Shown here piece by piece: positions 61,201-64,000 of a stretch of 64,000 bases of DNA. The position numbers and the translations under genes are program-made. Source of the DNA: Eretmocerus hayati (taxonomy: Eukaryota; Arthropoda; Insecta; Hymenoptera; Aphelinidae); assembly GCA_029851415.1 (NCBI GenBank), contig CM056743.1, positions 30,950,405-31,014,404 on the forward strand. The letters are read 5' to 3'. How positions within the stretch are numbered: position 1 is the first letter of the stretch; the number at the start of each line of letters is the position of its first letter. The notes below the pieces were generated by a model. It worked only from the letters and a program-made list of their open reading frames with translations. It ran no database searches and was not told the DNA's origin.

Positions 61201-63489
61201 TAATTTTGTGAATTGACAAAAAGCTCAAAATATGGTTGCACGCCGATAAAAACGGTTGTATGCGCTTTATTGACTTTATAGCACTCTGATCTAAAAATCG
61301 CAACTTTGAACATGATTTTTGGTTCTTGTGCTATAAAATATCGTATGAAACAGCGTGCAGATGGGTAATTTTGTTACGAAGGACTTATAGCACTCGCTTC
61401 GCTCGTGCCATGAACAGTTCTTCGTACAAAAGCATCCCCTAATTCTTTGATGTGTTTTTATGCGCGGGTTACATTTTTGCTCACAGAAATAACAAAACAT
61501 ATCGTAAGCAACTCGGGTACCAACATTTGCGCACTTGTACCCGCTATTGTGTGCAAACAACCCATTTACGCACAGTTTAATCTTTTGCGCGGTTGGCAAA
61601 TGGCTTATTTGTGCACTGCGCGCTCGGACCTTAACAGTCCTTCGCACAAAACTAGCCATCTATGTGCAGTGTCATAATATACTATTTCGATACACTGTGC
61701 GTAAAACTACACTCTGCGCACAGTTTGTCAACTTATACTCACAGTTTATCGAAAAGTATAGTTAGATACACGGGCGTAAAACCTATTATTCGCATCCTCG
61801 CAATGATTCCGACCCTCGCCTGCGGCTCGGTCCGGAAACCCATCACTCAGACGCGAATACAACGTTTCACACCCTTGTATCGAAATGTACTAAAATTTTA
61901 CACTGTTTGATAGGATGGAGAGGTGTTGGGCACACCAATTCGCCAACTCACAAAAAATCAATTTATGGAAAAATTGAGTTAGCTCGACTCTGATGGTTGG
62001 TCGAGTTTAAATTATCTAAGCTCACTTTGAAAGTCTTGAAACAAGCATAAAATGCGCCAAGGTTCGTTAAAAAATATTCAAAATCGCCATACCTCTTAAC
62101 AAAACCGTTTCAAAGGGGGCATGTTGGGTACACTGACCTCATTTCGAAACCTACTTGTACGCGCTTGTTTAGAGGTGTAAAAAAAAAGTCTCAAAATCCC
62201 TCATTTCGTATTTTTCAATCTAATTTTGATCCAGATAAAAAATTTTTATGGGAAAAATGTCCTATGTGGCCAAGAATTAGGCGCCGAACTGAACACTTCA
62301 ACTTTAGAACCGATTGCCTGCGATCGGTTTCAACGTCCAATTGTGTGGCATTACAACCACCTGTATAAGATGGAATCACTACTACCTCTTTAAAAATCGT
62401 AACTGGTCCCACATAACATAACTTTACGGGTTGATCTGTGAACTTTGTTGGGGACACTTTTCTATGATTTTGAACAGAATATCGTATTGGATTCGGTCAT
62501 GTGCGAAGTCAATATGGTAGATTGTTTTCAAATTTTCAGAAATTTTCTCCAGATAGAGAAAAAAAAGGGGAAATAGGGAGAAAAATCTGATTTTAGAGAG
62601 AAAATAAAGGGAAACGCGAGTTATGGGGAGAATAGGGGAAAGGACATGAAGACGGCGCATGGCGCTAAGGAGATACTCGATTCGGATCATCCAATGCCAG
62701 GATGGCTCAACAAAGACGTTCCAATGGGTATTGGTCACTGAGAAATTATTCCCATCTCTATACACTAACCGTTATGAACCGTAGACTCACTTTATCATCG
62801 AGCGTCGCGCGAGCGCTGAGTTTTGTGTACTCCCAAAAACTATGTACGCTTCAGTACGCTCCATCACGCTTCATCAGGACTTTGGATCAACACAGACAAT
62901 TAGTTTTAGCCTGGAGGAAAGTAATCACTTAGGCTGTAGTAATCACCATGCGCAATTGCCTGGGGCTCAGTAATCTAGATTTTGAAAGTAGATCCCACAG
63001 GACTCTTAAGGCACTCCAGGATTAAAAACACTATAAAATGAACTTGGCACAAATCAGATCCGGGGTAGAATTGTTATGGATTCCATGATCACCTACTAAT
63101 ATTGTTAATAAAATACATTGCGAAATCTACTGATGAAATAGATTACATTATGCGTTAATACATCGTTTTTCATAGAAAGGTGCTTTTTACCTTACTTAGT
63201 CATATCGAGAGAAATCGACTTACTTGATGAATACGGCCGCTATTAATGATATTCAATTTCAATAAGAAAGCACCAAGAAATATTGCATCGTCATTCTTCA
63301 TGAGCTTCTTCAGTTGATACGGATCGTAAGGTGTGCGGAGAACAGGTTCAGCAAGACCAATCAGCAAAGATGAACAGAATCGGATTTTATCTTGGAGCAC
63401 GGCATCTGTCAGAGTACAGGTTGACGTCCGACACAAGGTTTTGTAGCTAGCATATTTTTCCTCTGATAAAGGCTCCTCGCCACGCAGAC
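55262..63489 (-). CDS. Gene D: SMYD4-like protein, exons 2-5 (5' end outside window)
   Basis: Exons on the minus strand are 63489-63224, 59643-59473, 55818-55672 and 55579-55262. They correspond to exons 2-5 of A-C; exon 2 begins in phase 1 after TTTCTAG as in the others, and exon 4 is again 147 nt. Exon 1, with TPR, SET N-part and MYND, must lie past 64000. Exon 2 shows LMKNDDAIFLGAFLLKLNI, shared with the paralogs. Exon 3 carries LIPLSCTPN: S, C, P and N of the SET signature remain but NH has become PL. Exon 4 has the post-SET CDCRACTENW. The last exon is longer than in A-C (105 residues) and ends in a proline-rich tail PPPVPIYTR. Introns of 3.6 kb hold tandem repeats and a hairpin. It is the most diverged of the four by eye. 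Confidence 0.8.
56640..57700. repeat. Tandem repeat with a 330-bp unit
   Basis: The landmark CAATCGATTTAGAAC recurs at positions exactly 330 bp apart (56691, 57021 and 57351), with a diverged unit near 57675. Each unit includes GGATTTTTCGGGAATAAAT and TTTTAGGGGAATT. The family is shared with 10740-11480 in gene A. It lies in the intron between exons 4 and 3 of gene D. Confidence 0.85.
59967..60294. repeat. Hairpin element in gene D intron
   Basis: AAAGAGAGTATCAGACCTGC at the left is answered by GCAGACCTGATACTCTCC at the right. Arms of about 140 bp pair imperfectly around a centre near 60125. No target duplication was identified. Confidence 0.75.
61550..61905 (-). repeat. 'CGATACAAGGGTG' family copy in gene D intron, reverse
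   Basis: The core is reversed: ATTCCGACCCTCGCCTGCGG, then AAACCCATCACTCAGACG, ending CACCCTTGTATCGAAATG. The left flank is packed with TTTGCGCACAGTTT-type motifs (61560-61740). Confidence 0.65.
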
Positions 63490-64000
63490 CTAGAAACAGA
63501 GGGCAGAGAAATTATGGAGCTCTCATTAGCTCATACCATTTACAGAATGAAGGATGAAGACTCTTTGATCCTATTCGCTGATTGATCTAGGACAATGGAC
63601 ATTTCCGATTTCCATCGGATCTAGGTCAACTTTCTTGAAACGCATGAAAAAAATTCTGTCCGAATTTGAACAATCTCCCGGATTGTCAGGAAAATATCTT
63701 AGATTTCAAGCTAGGCCATAATGATCAATCACCAGAGACAAGATAGAAAACAAAAAGTTGTCCTGACTTTAATTTTGTCATTTTCTATCTACTTTGGTTC
63801 GATAAAAATTTTAACAGTCAAGAATGCGGTATGCCACACCAGGATTAAAATCATCTCTTGTGGCATTGAATGAGGGATAAATTACCAAGAAATGTGAACT
63901 AAAGTAATAGACTCCCATCAATAATAGGCTTACCTACTTTTCGTGTTCATTCTTTGTGTTCGTTCTCCCAGAAAATAAATTCACAAAAATGTCTAGAAAA
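63490..64000. other. Gene D intron 1, cut by the window edge
   Basis: Non-coding sequence upstream of exon 2 of gene D. No exon 1 similarity appears before the edge. No repeat is recognised. Confidence 0.5.

Noticed and set aside
1..64000. CRISPR arrays, bacterial operons, phage genes
   Set aside because: Repeats are dispersed or palindromic rather than regularly spaced, genes have spliceosomal introns, and no prokaryotic gene arrangement is present.

Overview
The window looks like nuclear DNA of an insect. It is AT-rich, has multi-exon genes with consensus GT-AG introns, contains a LINE retrotransposon with an intact endonuclease/reverse transcriptase, and is full of TIR and foldback elements. 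Hymenoptera is a reasonable guess but is not proven from the sequence.

The real genes form a head-to-tail tandem cluster on the minus strand. There are four SMYD4-like genes (TPR-like N-terminus, split SET, MYND zinc finger, post-SET cysteines): gene A (4401-15068), gene B (21606-35158), gene C (42032-44444) and gene D (55262-63489, whose first exon lies beyond the right edge). A, B and C share one five-exon plan with the same intron phases, and exon 4 is exactly 147 nt in all four. C is compact at 2.4 kb. A, B and D are inflated by transposons in their introns. All four have lost the canonical NHSC motif of the SET domain, while the MYND zinc ligands, where visible (A, B and C), are complete. 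The cluster therefore looks like diverged, possibly non-catalytic SMYD proteins.

Flanking DNA was duplicated with the genes. The 3' flanks near 4.0, 19.1 and 40.7 kb are related, as are the 5' regions of A and B at 15-18 kb and 35-40.6 kb. These paralogous stretches act as 'empty sites' that date several insertions: a 5.4-kb TIR element in intron 4 of A, a 6-kb compound palindrome and a 2.15-kb palindrome in intron 2 of B, and a 0.96-kb element upstream of A.

Between C and D lies a full-length LINE (46886-51982) with a target-site duplication of up to 16 bp, a (TATC)n tail, a frameshifted ORF1 and an intact ORF2. It sits next to two foldback structures (45385-45657 and 45680-46806).

The most unusual theme is nested palindromes. 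At least eight inverted repeats of 0.3-6 kb occur, several inside introns of the SMYD genes, and some arms hold coding-like sequence that I could not identify. No rRNA, convincing tRNA, CRISPR array or bacterial-type operon was seen.
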